Of a stretch of DNA of 64,000 nt, positions 1 through 9,319 are shown piece by piece. Every line of letters starts with the position of its first letter. Position 1 is the first letter of the stretch. The notes beneath the pieces were generated by a model. That model saw nothing but the letters and a program-made list of their open reading frames with translations, was not told the DNA's origin and made no database searches. Position numbers and translations under genes: made by a program. Origin of the DNA: an uncultured Eubacterium sp. (GTDB lineage Bacteria > Bacillota > Clostridia > Lachnospirales > Lachnospiraceae); NCBI GenBank assembly GCA_910583555.1, contig CAJTXO010000017.1:23993-87992 (forward strand), given 5' to 3'.

Positions 1-314
1 TTTACCACGAAACCGACGCAGTCGATCAGGCGGATGCGCCCTTTCGCGCCGCTGGGCAGCGTGATCCACGCCCCGTCCTTGGGCACAAATTTCGGCTCGG
101 TCGTCATGATGGTCTTGCCGTCGGATGACTGCGGCAGTTCGTCGATCGTCCGCTGCCGTTCTCCCTCGTCGGAAAGTTCCGGTATGACCATCAACTCCAT
201 AAAATTTTTGATAAACGTACTTTTTCCGGTTCGGACGGGTCCTACGACGCCCAGATATATTTCTCCGCCGGTTCTCTTGTTTATATCCTCGTACACATTA
301 TATCCACTGTCCAT
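1..314 (-). CDS. spoIVA: Stage IV sporulation protein A, N-terminal part (cut by window edge)
   Basis: This is the first ~104 codons of SpoIVA, the ATPase that polymerises on the forespore surface as the basement layer of the spore coat. The reverse strand from the ATG at 312-314 reads a typical N-terminus: ERTGG-type start, the P-loop GPVRTGKST near residues 25-33, then ELPQS and TIMTTEPKFVP, and RLIDCVGF at the window edge. These are hallmarks of the family. The start has an AAGGGGG ribosome-binding site that lies inside the downstream arm of a hairpin serving as terminator of the preceding gene. The gene runs off the left edge. It marks the organism as an endospore former. Confidence 0.93.
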   Translation of the reverse strand, partial: MDSGYNVYEDINKRTGGEIYLGVVGPVRTGKSTFIKNFMELMVIPELSDEGERQRTIDELPQSSDGKTIMTTEPKFVPKDGAWITLPSGAKGRIRLIDCVGFVV

Positions 315-318
315 AAAA

Positions 319-367
319 AAACCCCCTTGCTCAACTGTTACAGTATATGCAAGGGGGGTTTTTATAT
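319..367 (-). terminator. Hairpin terminator after the LRR protein gene, overlapping the spoIVA RBS
   Basis: Arms at 321-330 and 349-358 pair (ACCCCCTTGC with GCAAGGGGGG) around an 18-nt loop, with T-runs on both sides, so it can work in either direction. It lies immediately after the stop at 374, and its distal arm carries the spoIVA ribosome-binding site. Confidence 0.7.
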
Positions 368-369
368 GT
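342..369 (-). promoter_or_regulatory. Candidate sigma-E type promoter of spoIVA
   Basis: On the minus strand ACATATAA (362-369) is followed after about 13-15 nt by GCATATACTG, with CATATACT at 342-349. This resembles the mother-cell sigma-E pattern (ATA, then CATAnnnT), and spoIVA is a known sigma-E regulon member in Bacillus. The -10 falls in the loop of the terminator hairpin. The call rests on motif reading plus gene identity. Confidence 0.45.
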
Positions 370-373
370 CAGC

Positions 374-3300
374 TTATTTCACTTTTATTTTTTTCGTTAC
401 CTTTTTGCCGGAAGAAGCCGTCACGGTAATCCTTACCGTCCCCTTCTTTTTCATCGCCGTTACGTAACCGCACTCGTCTACCTGCGCGATAGCGGTGTTG
501 CTGCTGGCAAAAGAGACCGTATCCGTGGATTTCGCCGATCGGAGGGAGACTGTCACACGTCCCGTCTTTCCTCTCTTCAACGTCTTCGGCGCTTTCGCCG
601 TCACCTTTTTCGAAGCCACGGCCTTGTTCTGGACAATGACCGTGATCGTCGCCTTCTTTTTCGAAGCTGCCGTCACTGTGATCTTGGCTGTTCCCTTCTT
701 TTTCGCCATCACGACACCGTTCGAGCTGACTGCGGCGATCTTTGCCTTATTTGATTTAAACGTTACCGCATCCGTCGAATTATTCGGCGTCATCGTCACT
801 TTCAAGTAAATGCTCTGCCCTTTCGCCACATAAACCTTTTTCGCGGTCGGCTTATTTTTCACGGCAAGTGCGACCTTTTTCGCCGGAGACTTTACGATCA
901 CCTGACAGCTTGCCATGCGGTTCGTATTCGTCCTCACTGTTATGTTCACCGTACCCGGCGCTACCGCACGGATCAGTCCGTTGGCATCGACCTTGGCAAT
1001 ATTTTCATTCGAAGACTGATACGTATAAGTCACGCTCTCATTGGCGTTGGCCGGCTGGATCTGCGGACTGAGCTGGTGCGAACCGCCGACATTGATCGTA
1101 ACCTGCCGATCGATGACGATACCCGTCACCGGTACCTTCGTCACCGGTACCGTCACCTGGATCGACGCGCTGACGCCCGACGACGCCGTTCCGGTCAGTA
1201 CGGCCGTACCCGCCGCTACTGCCTTGATCGTCACGCCCTGCGCATTCGAACTGGCCACAGCAAGCACGCCCTCGTTGCTGCTGGTCCATGTGATGGCATC
1301 TGTCGAATCAACCGGTGATACAAAGAATCCCCTCGTATCGCCCTCTCGCGTCGTCTTGCTGATCGTCAGGGATTTTCCGATATCCAGTGTGATGTCCCCG
1401 TTGAGGATCTTCATACCGGTCGCCGGCGCATTGACGATAATTGTGATCGACGCCTTCACCGCCGGCGCCTCTTTCGACGAAGCGGTGATGATCGTTCCCG
1501 TTCCCCTCTTCAGCGCCGATACGACGCCGTTCTCGTCGACGGAGACACACGACTTATCGCCTCCTGTCACTTCCCATGTCACATCCTGAGAGGCGTTGGA
1601 AGGCGTGACTTTCGCCGACAGGTTCGCGTTCTCGCCAATGTTCATCGCAAGCTGGAGCTGTTTGTTATTTTCAACGACATTGTCGCCGCTGATCTGTATG
1701 GAAGCCGGCGTATAGTTGAACTGGTCCGCGACACGGAAATAGAACTGCAGTCTCTGGCCGCTTCCCTGCGCCGAAACGGTAATGACCGCATCCCCTTCTT
1801 TTAACGCCTTGATCGTTCCGTCCTCTTTGACCGACATCACCGTTTCATCCGACGTCTGGAACACCCATTTCTCCCCGTAAGAAGCGATCTGCTCGTCGGT
1901 ATAGTCCGTGTTTCCATAATTGGCTTTGATGACCAGCTGGTCCTCATCGCCGATCGACAGGCCGTACGGATTGTTATTGGAGTTTGGCGACAGGTTCGAT
2001 CCGAGATAGGTGCCCCCTGTCGTACACGTAAGGCCGTTCGCAGCTACCGGGATCACGCTGTAAACATGGATCTTATCCGTCTTCTCCCCGGATTTCACTG
2101 TCACGATGCCGTCACCGATCTCCGTTGACTGGATGACGGCGGTCGCAACCCCGCTCCCCTTCTCATACTTCTGATCGCTGATCGTGATCGCCGGATTATC
2201 CGAACTCCACTGAACATCGCTCGTCGTCCCGAGCGGCTCCAGGTTCGCCGTCAGCGTCACGCCTTTCGTCGAGGCGTCTCTCCCAAACGGAAGGTAGAGG
2301 ATCTTACTCGAGGAATTCTCTACGTACATCGACGGATTATTTTTTACGTAATTATCAGCCGCCGCGGACACCGTGAGTTTCTCCGTCGGCTGATCCAGTA
2401 CTTTCACCTGGAAATTGAACTCATGCGGGCTGATCATGGAACTATTCGTATTGAAATACTGATGGTGTGTCGCTACAACGACCCGTACCGTTACCGGCTC
2501 CGTAATATATTCCGTTCCATAGAGGACAAAGGAATACGGATCCCCGCTCGTTACAAATTCCGCGTACATCCCCTTATAGGCATTCTCTTTCCCGATGATC
2601 GTTTCCTTATCACCGGCTGAGATCTTCACCTCACCATTGATATTATCTTTGTTGATGGCCCGGATCGGCAGGCTCGCGCTTGCACCGATCGGAAGAACGA
2701 TCGTCTCCTTCTCGTCATAGGAAAGATTCAATGACGGGTCGGAGTCCGAGATATATCCGCCAAAAGCCCCGGAGATCATATCTTTCTTAATCGTTGCACT
2801 GGCAGGTATCCGGATCGAAGTTATATTGATCGCATCTTTCAACACATGGGAACCAACGCTTTCCGTCTTGTCCTGAAACGCGATCGTCTTTAAATACGTA
2901 CACTGTTCGAACAGATTGTCAGGAATCTGGACAAGCGGCGAATCCGTGAGGTTGACCGTAACGACGTTCGACTTTTTGAATGCGCCGGCACCGATCGTTT
3001 CCAGCTTCGTAGCTGCCGTAAAGTCGATCTCTTTTAATCCGTTTTTCTTTACCTTTGTTCCATATTCCTTAAAATTCACCCGGAATGAGTTTTTCTGCTT
3101 CGTGCTCGGATCCGTCACCTCGACCGATTTGGGATTCTCAATACTGCAGCCGGCGAATGCGTCCCTCCCGATCGTTTTTAACGTCGTCGGGAAACGGATG
3201 CTGTCCAGCGAAACACAGTTCGCAAAAGCGCTGGCGCCGATACTCTCCGCACCTGTTCCAAAGGAACTGCCGCCCTTTGTTTCCAGTAAAAGGTTATAAC

Positions 3301-5977
3301 AATTGCTAAAGGCATTGTCGCCGATCTTTTTTACGCTGTTCGGAATCGTAACGCTGCCTATTTCCGAACTCTTTACCGTCCGGAGTCCGAAATAATCGAA
3401 GTACTTCGCGTCCGCAGAATTATTATAAGAATTTACAACCTCCCCGCCCGCGTTTGCGAACGTACCGTTTTTGATCTCTCCCAGATTTTTGGACAACGTC
3501 ACCTCGCGAAGATTGATACAGCCTTCAAAAGCGCGTTCTCCCAATTTATCATCGATGACAGTATCCGGGATAACGACATCTTTTACGCCAAACAAATAGG
3601 CCATCGTGAGCGTTCTCCCCATCACGTTTTTCACGCCCACATTCGGGATGGCACTATTGGCGGATACTGTAGTCCAGACAGCTTTCGCGCCGACCATAGG
3701 CTCTTTTGACACCGCGCCCTGCAGGTCTTCCGCCTTAAAATAAACGGCTTTGACTGCGTTTAACGGACTAAACATCCGGTTCTGATAGTCTTCCGTCTCT
3801 GTCTCATAGGTATCGTAGACCGGAAGAGGCTGTGCCCCCTGCTCGAACACCCCGGTATACGTTCCGGTAAGATATACTTCTTTGGCGGCGAGATGTACCA
3901 CTTCATACTTTTTGGCTCCTTCCTCCGTGAGGAATCCGTTTACAAAATCGCCGTCGTTCAAAAGATCTGACGTGCTCTTAATACCATTTTCATCGATATA
4001 ACCGATGCGGCAGTAATTGCCCTCTAAACCGGTATTTGCATAATCATAGATCATAAATTTGCTGAGTCCGGGAGCGTATGCATCTTTCACGGCGCCTTTT
4101 TCCACATAGGCATCCGCCGCCTGCATCTGGATCGTGCTCTGGATGCCGCATCCGAGAAACGCTCTTGCCCCAACAGAGAGAAGGCCGTCTTTAAACTGTA
4201 CTACCCCTTCCTCTACGGTCTTCTCGTTCCCCTCCCGGTATCCGACCGTATGCAGTCTCGACTGGTTGGCAAACGCATCTTCTCCAATGCTCTCCAACCC
4301 GCCTGAAACGATGACGGTTTCAAGTCCCGCACCGGATTTTGAGGAAGTCGCCCGTGAATTAAAGAACGCCTTATTTGGGATATGGGTCACGCCGGTACCA
4401 AGATCCGCCTTGCGCAGCGCGTAGTTATCGGCAAATACACTTTCACCGATCGTTTTCACACTGTCTGGCAGGACGATCTCCTCCAGTCCGTATATCACCC
4501 GTTTATCCCCGTATATGTTATTCTGCTCGTTCGTGCCATTTATTTTTTCCACCACATAACAGTTGGAAAAAGCACCCTCCCCGATCGTCGTCAGTTTGGT
4601 TAGATCCTTGAGAAACGCTGTCGTCCCCAGCATCTCACACTTGTAAAACGCGTTCTTGCCGATCGTCTCCAGTTCCGCCCCGGCCGTAAACTCGATTCCC
4701 TCTCCCAACAGATAACTGCACTCACTGAACGTACCTTCTTTGATCTCTTTTAACGTTTTCGGGAGATGGATCATCATAAGATCGGATCTGGCAAACGCTT
4801 TTTCACCAATCTCCGTACAATTCTCCGGAATATCCAGAAAATTCAGACCACACGCGTTAAACGCCTGATTTTTGATTTCCTTTAATGACTCCGGCAGTTT
4901 CAGACCGTTTCCTGACCACGACGAACTCGAAAACGCATACTGCTCGATCCTGACGAGCTTTGTACATCCCGTAAGATCCATCGCTCTCATCTTCGCGTCG
5001 GAGAAGCACTGGTCGCCTATGTAAGTAAGCTGTTCCGGCAGGCGGCTCTTGACGTCCTCCTGCCCTATGATATACAATAACAATCCTTCATCACTGGCAG
5101 TAGCAGCCCCTTTGAACACGGCGTTGCCCAAATAACCCAGATCGTTCTGCAGCCCGACCTTTTCGAGGTTCTCACAGTTCTCAAACGCGTTCGCGCCGAG
5201 ATTTTCCGCTGTCTTAACCGGTATTTCAATTTCTTTTATCATCGCGCAGGAAGCAAACGCATTCGCGCCGATCTTCAGTTCCGAAGAATGGGTCCCATAG
5301 GGCGCAAACTTCAATACTTCCATACTCGAACAGCTGCTGAACGCGGACGCGCCGACCTCATCGACATTTGTCAGATCCACGAGGCCATCCGTACCGCTCC
5401 CTATCATCAGTGTTTTCAGCTTCAGGCACGACTCAAACGCCTTTGCGCCGATCTTTTTGACCGTGCCCGGCAGTACGATCTTCTCCAACGCTTTGCAGGC
5501 CGCAAACTCATTGGCAGGAACCTCCGTCAGTTCACTCGTAAATGCAGCACCTGACAGATCGATCTCCTTCGCCGATCTCGCCCAGCCGATACCGTCCACA
5601 CTCTTGATCGTCAAACCGGAAAAATTGATCTTTCCCGAATACTCTGTCAGATATGTACCCCACACATCCTGTGTGTAGTCTGACGACGTACAGTTTTGCA
5701 GAACCTGGCTGGCCGGTACGCCATCCACCTCGGACAGATCTCCCATCCGCTCCGCGTTCGCCAGGATCTTATAAAATTTAAGCACCTCGGTATCCTTGAC
5801 ATAACGCTCATCCAGATTGGTTTCCGTCTCCATCGTACTGCCCGTCGAAGCTGCTCTGGCTTGCTTCACGGCAGCCGGATTTCCCGAAACCTGCATGCCG
5901 CTGACGACGAACGCCAGCGCCATCACGATGCTCAACACTCGCTTTGGCAGGCTTTTACCGTTGTTTCTCTTTTCCAT
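374..5977 (-). CDS. Giant secreted BspA-type LRR protein with C-terminal Ig-like (Big_2) domains
   Basis: The product is about 1867 residues. The start chosen is ATG at 5975-5977, which has GGAGGG four bases upstream; the ORF continues seven codons further without a better site. Residues ~1-43 form a signal peptide with an Ala-x-Ala type end. Residues ~100-1055 are many LRR_5 units of the form ..L..I.LP..v..IG..AF..C..L. (BspA/Treponema type). Residues ~1055-1420 are an Ig-like transition region. Residues ~1420-1867 are consecutive Big_2-type beta domains (VTxWxSSN, GxVxAxxxGTxxITV), the last ones Lys-rich. No LPXTG or transmembrane anchor is seen, so surface retention would have to be non-covalent. 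BspA-like proteins bind host matrix or other bacteria; the ligand here is unknown. It is a single-gene unit ending in a hairpin. Confidence 0.9.
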   Translation of the reverse strand: MEKRNNGKSLPKRVLSIVMALAFVVSGMQVSGNPAAVKQARAASTGSTMETETNLDERYVKDTEVLKFYKILANAERMGDLSEVDGVPASQVLQNCTSSDYTQDVWGTYLTEYSGKINFSGLTIKSVDGIGWARSAKEIDLSGAAFTSELTEVPANEFAACKALEKIVLPGTVKKIGAKAFESCLKLKTLMIGSGTDGLVDLTNVDEVGASAFSSCSSMEVLKFAPYGTHSSELKIGANAFASCAMIKEIEIPVKTAENLGANAFENCENLEKVGLQNDLGYLGNAVFKGAATASDEGLLLYIIGQEDVKSRLPEQLTYIGDQCFSDAKMRAMDLTGCTKLVRIEQYAFSSSSWSGNGLKLPESLKEIKNQAFNACGLNFLDIPENCTEIGEKAFARSDLMMIHLPKTLKEIKEGTFSECSYLLGEGIEFTAGAELETIGKNAFYKCEMLGTTAFLKDLTKLTTIGEGAFSNCYVVEKINGTNEQNNIYGDKRVIYGLEEIVLPDSVKTIGESVFADNYALRKADLGTGVTHIPNKAFFNSRATSSKSGAGLETVIVSGGLESIGEDAFANQSRLHTVGYREGNEKTVEEGVVQFKDGLLSVGARAFLGCGIQSTIQMQAADAYVEKGAVKDAYAPGLSKFMIYDYANTGLEGNYCRIGYIDENGIKSTSDLLNDGDFVNGFLTEEGAKKYEVVHLAAKEVYLTGTYTGVFEQGAQPLPVYDTYETETEDYQNRMFSPLNAVKAVYFKAEDLQGAVSKEPMVGAKAVWTTVSANSAIPNVGVKNVMGRTLTMAYLFGVKDVVIPDTVIDDKLGERAFEGCINLREVTLSKNLGEIKNGTFANAGGEVVNSYNNSADAKYFDYFGLRTVKSSEIGSVTIPNSVKKIGDNAFSNCYNLLLETKGGSSFGTGAESIGASAFANCVSLDSIRFPTTLKTIGRDAFAGCSIENPKSVEVTDPSTKQKNSFRVNFKEYGTKVKKNGLKEIDFTAATKLETIGAGAFKKSNVVTVNLTDSPLVQIPDNLFEQCTYLKTIAFQDKTESVGSHVLKDAINITSIRIPASATIKKDMISGAFGGYISDSDPSLNLSYDEKETIVLPIGASASLPIRAINKDNINGEVKISAGDKETIIGKENAYKGMYAEFVTSGDPYSFVLYGTEYITEPVTVRVVVATHHQYFNTNSSMISPHEFNFQVKVLDQPTEKLTVSAAADNYVKNNPSMYVENSSSKILYLPFGRDASTKGVTLTANLEPLGTTSDVQWSSDNPAITISDQKYEKGSGVATAVIQSTEIGDGIVTVKSGEKTDKIHVYSVIPVAANGLTCTTGGTYLGSNLSPNSNNNPYGLSIGDEDQLVIKANYGNTDYTDEQIASYGEKWVFQTSDETVMSVKEDGTIKALKEGDAVITVSAQGSGQRLQFYFRVADQFNYTPASIQISGDNVVENNKQLQLAMNIGENANLSAKVTPSNASQDVTWEVTGGDKSCVSVDENGVVSALKRGTGTIITASSKEAPAVKASITIIVNAPATGMKILNGDITLDIGKSLTISKTTREGDTRGFFVSPVDSTDAITWTSSNEGVLAVASSNAQGVTIKAVAAGTAVLTGTASSGVSASIQVTVPVTKVPVTGIVIDRQVTINVGGSHQLSPQIQPANANESVTYTYQSSNENIAKVDANGLIRAVAPGTVNITVRTNTNRMASCQVIVKSPAKKVALAVKNKPTAKKVYVAKGQSIYLKVTMTPNNSTDAVTFKSNKAKIAAVSSNGVVMAKKKGTAKITVTAASKKKATITVIVQNKAVASKKVTAKAPKTLKRGKTGRVTVSLRSAKSTDTVSFASSNTAIAQVDECGYVTAMKKKGTVRITVTASSGKKVTKKIKVK

Positions 5978-6032
5978 ATAACCCTCCATTCTGCACATAC
6001 ATGCGAACTTTCTTGTTTGTCTTTTACATGAC

Positions 6033-6066
6033 GAGAAACTACGCAGTAAAACATGCGTAGTTTCTC
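6033..6066. repeat. Perfect 12-bp inverted repeat between the PPIase and LRR genes
   Basis: Arms 6033-6044 (GAGAAACTACGC) and 6055-6066 are exact reverse complements around a 10-nt loop. It lies just before the end of the PPIase gene and before the LRR gene start on the minus strand. There is no U-tract on the minus strand, so it is an imperfect terminator or an mRNA-end hairpin. Confidence 0.6.
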
Positions 6067-6073
6067 CTTCATA

Positions 6074-7168
6074 CTATTCAATGATTTTCGCGTTTTCACC
6101 TACAAAATCCACAACTTTATTTGTCGTCAATGTAATACGGTAGTACTCCTCGATCGTGATCACATCGCCGTAAAGTTCCTGAAAACTCTTGCGCAGATCT
6201 TCCTCCGTCTGCTGTCCCTGTGATACAGCATTCGTAATCTGCTCCTTGATCTCCTCGTCGCTTATCGTGATACCTTCCTTGACAGCGATCGCCTCCGCAA
6301 CAAGCTGTGTTTTGGCAATACTCTGTGCCGACTGGTCCAGCATCTGCTTATAAGATTCCTCCGTCATCTGCATCTGTGTCAAAAAGGCGTTAAAATCTTC
6401 AAACCCGTACTGGGTGGACATATACTTGTAATACGCATCCAACTGGGAAGAACACATGCTGACCAGACTCTCCGGATACGTTTTCACTTCGGAATTTTCC
6501 TCCACTTTACCAAACGCCGTCTCGCCCGCCTTATCTTTCTTCTCCTTTGCGATGCTCTCACGGGTCGCTGTTTTAAACTCATCGACCGTCTTATTATCGG
6601 TATTGTTCGCTACAAACTCGTCGTTGAGTTCCGGTATGACCGTTTCTGAAATGTAATTCAGTTTTACAGTAAATACTACATCCTTGCCGTTCAGCTCTTC
6701 TTTGCCGTAATCGTCCGGGAATCGAAGTTTCAGATCCTTTGTCTTTCCGACTTTCATACCGATGACGCCATCGTCAAAACCGTCAATAAATCCGGAATTT
6801 CCCAATGTGATCGAATAATCCTCGGCGCTTCCGTTGTCAAACTCTTTTCCGTCTATTTTACCGACGAAATCGATGCTGACCGTATCTCCTTTTTTACATG
6901 TTCCTTTTTCTATTTTGTTCTGCGTGGAATGACTGCTCAGCGTGGAGTCGATCTCCGACTGAAGTTCATCATCAGCCACCGTGCAATCCACCTCAACGCC
7001 TTTGTATTCCGCAAGCGTCACACAATCCTCTGCCACATAGTTTTTCCCCGACGACGAGGATCCTGTATCCGCGCCTGTAAATTTAGCCGCGACATCGCTC
7101 CAGGAACATCCTGTCAGCAAAAGCGACGCCGACAATAATACACTAACAACTACTGCTCTTTTCTTCAC
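6074..7168 (-). CDS. Lipoprotein peptidyl-prolyl isomerase, trigger-factor-like (FKBP domain)
   Basis: A 364-residue exported foldase. The GTG start at 7168 has AGGAGG eight bases upstream. The N-terminus is a lipoprotein signal ending in LLLTGC (Cys ~21). An FKBP-type PPIase domain follows at ~85-185 (GDTVSIDFVGKIDGKEFDNG, FIDGFDDGVIGMKVGKTKDL). A helical trigger-factor C-terminal-like region fills ~190-360. The cytosolic trigger factor ribosome-binding domain is absent and is replaced by the lipid anchor, so the protein probably folds or protects secreted proteins outside the membrane. That would suit a neighbourhood rich in large secreted proteins. It lies between trpA and the LRR gene on the same strand, 139 bp after trpA. 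Confidence 0.88.
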   Translation of the reverse strand: MKKRAVVVSVLLSASLLLTGCSWSDVAAKFTGADTGSSSSGKNYVAEDCVTLAEYKGVEVDCTVADDELQSEIDSTLSSHSTQNKIEKGTCKKGDTVSIDFVGKIDGKEFDNGSAEDYSITLGNSGFIDGFDDGVIGMKVGKTKDLKLRFPDDYGKEELNGKDVVFTVKLNYISETVIPELNDEFVANNTDNKTVDEFKTATRESIAKEKKDKAGETAFGKVEENSEVKTYPESLVSMCSSQLDAYYKYMSTQYGFEDFNAFLTQMQMTEESYKQMLDQSAQSIAKTQLVAEAIAVKEGITISDEEIKEQITNAVSQGQQTEEDLRKSFQELYGDVITIEEYYRITLTTNKVVDFVGENAKIIE

Positions 7169-7307
7169 TTTGTTTTCCTCCTATCGCCCAAAAAGGGCTG
7201 ACTTATTTTTCCTAAAATAACTTAGTATTTTCATTTTATCACATAACGGAAAAAAAGAAAAGTGAAATTTTAGACACAACTTCCACAATCTGCACAGACG
7301 ACTGGGT

Positions 7308-8090
7308 TCACACGATCGCCTGTTTCATCCTGCGGACATATTCGCCTACCTGTTCCGCGCAATCCCTTCCATACTGCCCGACAATTTTTACGATCGCGCT
7401 GCCGACGATGACGCCGTCCGATATGTCCGCCATCTCTTTTGCCTGTTCTGGCGTGGAGATGCCAAATCCGACAGCGCACGGGATGTCTTTCACTTTTTTT
7501 ACCTCGCGCACCATATCGGCCACTCCTTTCTGGATCGTCGCGCGCACGCCCGTCACACCGAGGCTTGAGACACAGTACACAAAGCCTTTCGCCTCTCTGG
7601 CGATAGCCTGGATCCGGTCGTTGGAAGTCGGGGCAATCAGGGAGATGACGTCAAGTCCGTAGCGGCTGAAGACCTGCTCCATCTCCTGCTTTTCCTCGAA
7701 CGGGAGATCCGGCACGATCACGCCTGCCATCCCGATCTCCTTCGTCCGCTTCGCGAATTTTTCGACGCCGTACACAAAGATCACGTTCGCATACGTCATA
7801 AACACCATGGGAATATGGATATCGTCCGCGATCTTTTCTACCATATTAAAGATCCGGTCGGTCGTCGTCCCCGACGCCAGCGCCCGCTCGTCCGCCTGCT
7901 GGATCACGATCCCCTCCGCGACCGGATCCGAAAACGGGATTCCGATCTCGATCAGGTCCGCCCCGTTTTCCTGCATCGCGAGGAGGATCTTTTCCGTCGT
8001 CTCCAGATCGGGATCGCCCGCCGTCACAAACGGAATAAACGCCTTTTTATTTGTAAATGCCTCTTCTATTTTGTTCATAGATTTATTCAT
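7308..8090 (-). CDS. trpA: Tryptophan synthase alpha chain
   Basis: Cleaves indole-3-glycerol phosphate to indole and glyceraldehyde-3-phosphate, passing indole to TrpB. About 260 residues, normal for the family. Visible features are FIPFVTAGDP, the catalytic Glu in DLIEIGIPFSDP, the PDLPFEE loop, and the phosphate-binding GFGIS..E and GVIVGSAIV near the C-terminus. The ATG at 8088-8090 overlaps the end of trpB by 8 bp and has a GGGGGG stretch nine bases upstream. A 12-bp repeat gives MNKSMNK, so an ATG at 8076-8078 is an alternative start, as is a TTG at 8099. It is the last gene of the trp operon. Confidence 0.95.
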   Translation of the reverse strand: MNKSMNKIEEAFTNKKAFIPFVTAGDPDLETTEKILLAMQENGADLIEIGIPFSDPVAEGIVIQQADERALASGTTTDRIFNMVEKIADDIHIPMVFMTYANVIFVYGVEKFAKRTKEIGMAGVIVPDLPFEEKQEMEQVFSRYGLDVISLIAPTSNDRIQAIAREAKGFVYCVSSLGVTGVRATIQKGVADMVREVKKVKDIPCAVGFGISTPEQAKEMADISDGVIVGSAIVKIVGQYGRDCAEQVGEYVRRMKQAIV

Positions 8091-9267
8091 AGATCTCAAC
8101 CCCCCTGTATCTGGCGATCGCCGCCACGTCTTTGTCTCCCCGGCCGGAAATGTTGACCACGATGATCTGGTCTTTTCCCATCGCCGGTGCTATTTTTCTC
8201 GCATGTGCCAGCGCGTGCGAACTCTCGATCGCCGGTATGATCCCTTCCGTTCTGGACAGGTACTCAAACGCCGACACGGCTTCCTCGTCCGTGACTGGCA
8301 CGTATTCAGCCCGCCCCGTATCGTGAAGATGCGCGTGTTCCGGCCCGATCCCGGGATAATCAAGTCCCGCGGAGATCGAGTACACCGGCGCGATCTGCCC
8401 GTATTCATCCTGACAGAAATACGATTTCATCCCGTGGAAAATGCCGAGCGTCCCGTTGGCGATCGTCGCCGCGCTCCGGTCCGTTTCGACACCGTGGCCC
8501 GCCGCCTCACAGCCGATGAGCCGTACCGTCTCATCTGGTATGAAATCGTAAAAAGCTCCCATCGCGTTGCTTCCACCGCCGACGCAGGCAATAACCGCAT
8601 CTGGTAGTTTTCCCTCACGCTCCATGAGCTGCTGCCGGATCTCTTTTCCGATCACGCTCTGGAAATCCCTAACGATTTCCGGAAAAGGCGCCGGCCCCAT
8701 GACAGAACCGATGACATAATGCGTATCGCTGATGCGGTTCGTCCACTCCCGCAGCGTCTCGTTGACCGCGTCTTTGAGCGTCTTCGTCCCGCTCGTCACC
8801 GCATGTACTTTTGTACCGAGAAGCTCCATGCGGTACACATTGAGCGCCTGTCTGTCGATATCCTCTTTTCCCATAAAAACTTCGCACTCCATATTGAGAA
8901 AGGCCGCAATCGTCGCCGTCGCCACCCCGTGCTGCCCCGCGCCGGTCTCCGCGATCAGGCGCGTCTTACCCATCCGCTTTGCCAAAAGCGCCTGCCCGAG
9001 CGCGTTGTTCAGCTTATGGGATCCAGTGTGGTTCAGATCCTCCCGTTTCAGATAGATCTTCGCCCCGCCGAGATCCTCCGTCATGCGCTCCGCATAATAT
9101 AGAAGGGAAGGCCTTCCCACATACTCCGCCAGCATCGTGTGGAATTCATTGACGAAATCCGCGTCATCTTTATATTTCCGATAAGCCTGCTCCAGTTCGA
9201 TCACGGCATTCATAAGCGTTTCCGGTATATACTGGCCGCCATGAATGCCAAAACGTCCGTTTGACAT
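8083..9267 (-). CDS. trpB: Tryptophan synthase beta chain
   Basis: PLP enzyme that joins indole and serine to tryptophan in the alpha2-beta2 complex. About 394 residues. The start MSNGRFG at 9265-9267 is supported by GGAGG eight bases upstream; the ORF extends eight codons further upstream without need. Family features include FGGQYIPETLM-like GIHGGQYIPETLM, the PLP lysine in HTGSHKLNNALGQ, ETGAGQHGVATA, the glycine-rich phosphate loop CVGGGSNAMG, and SAGLDYPGIGPEH. It is a TrpB1-type enzyme, encoded directly before trpA. Confidence 0.96.
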   Translation of the reverse strand: MSNGRFGIHGGQYIPETLMNAVIELEQAYRKYKDDADFVNEFHTMLAEYVGRPSLLYYAERMTEDLGGAKIYLKREDLNHTGSHKLNNALGQALLAKRMGKTRLIAETGAGQHGVATATIAAFLNMECEVFMGKEDIDRQALNVYRMELLGTKVHAVTSGTKTLKDAVNETLREWTNRISDTHYVIGSVMGPAPFPEIVRDFQSVIGKEIRQQLMEREGKLPDAVIACVGGGSNAMGAFYDFIPDETVRLIGCEAAGHGVETDRSAATIANGTLGIFHGMKSYFCQDEYGQIAPVYSISAGLDYPGIGPEHAHLHDTGRAEYVPVTDEEAVSAFEYLSRTEGIIPAIESSHALAHARKIAPAMGKDQIIVVNISGRGDKDVAAIARYRGVEIYE

Positions 9268-9319
9268 ATTATTTTCCTCCAATTTCCACATATCTTTTTA
9301 TTCCTATTCCAAATTATTC

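Noticed and set aside
374..5977. Sortase-anchored surface protein
   Set aside because: The C-terminus ends in an Ig-like domain with no LPXTG-type motif, hydrophobic segment or basic tail.
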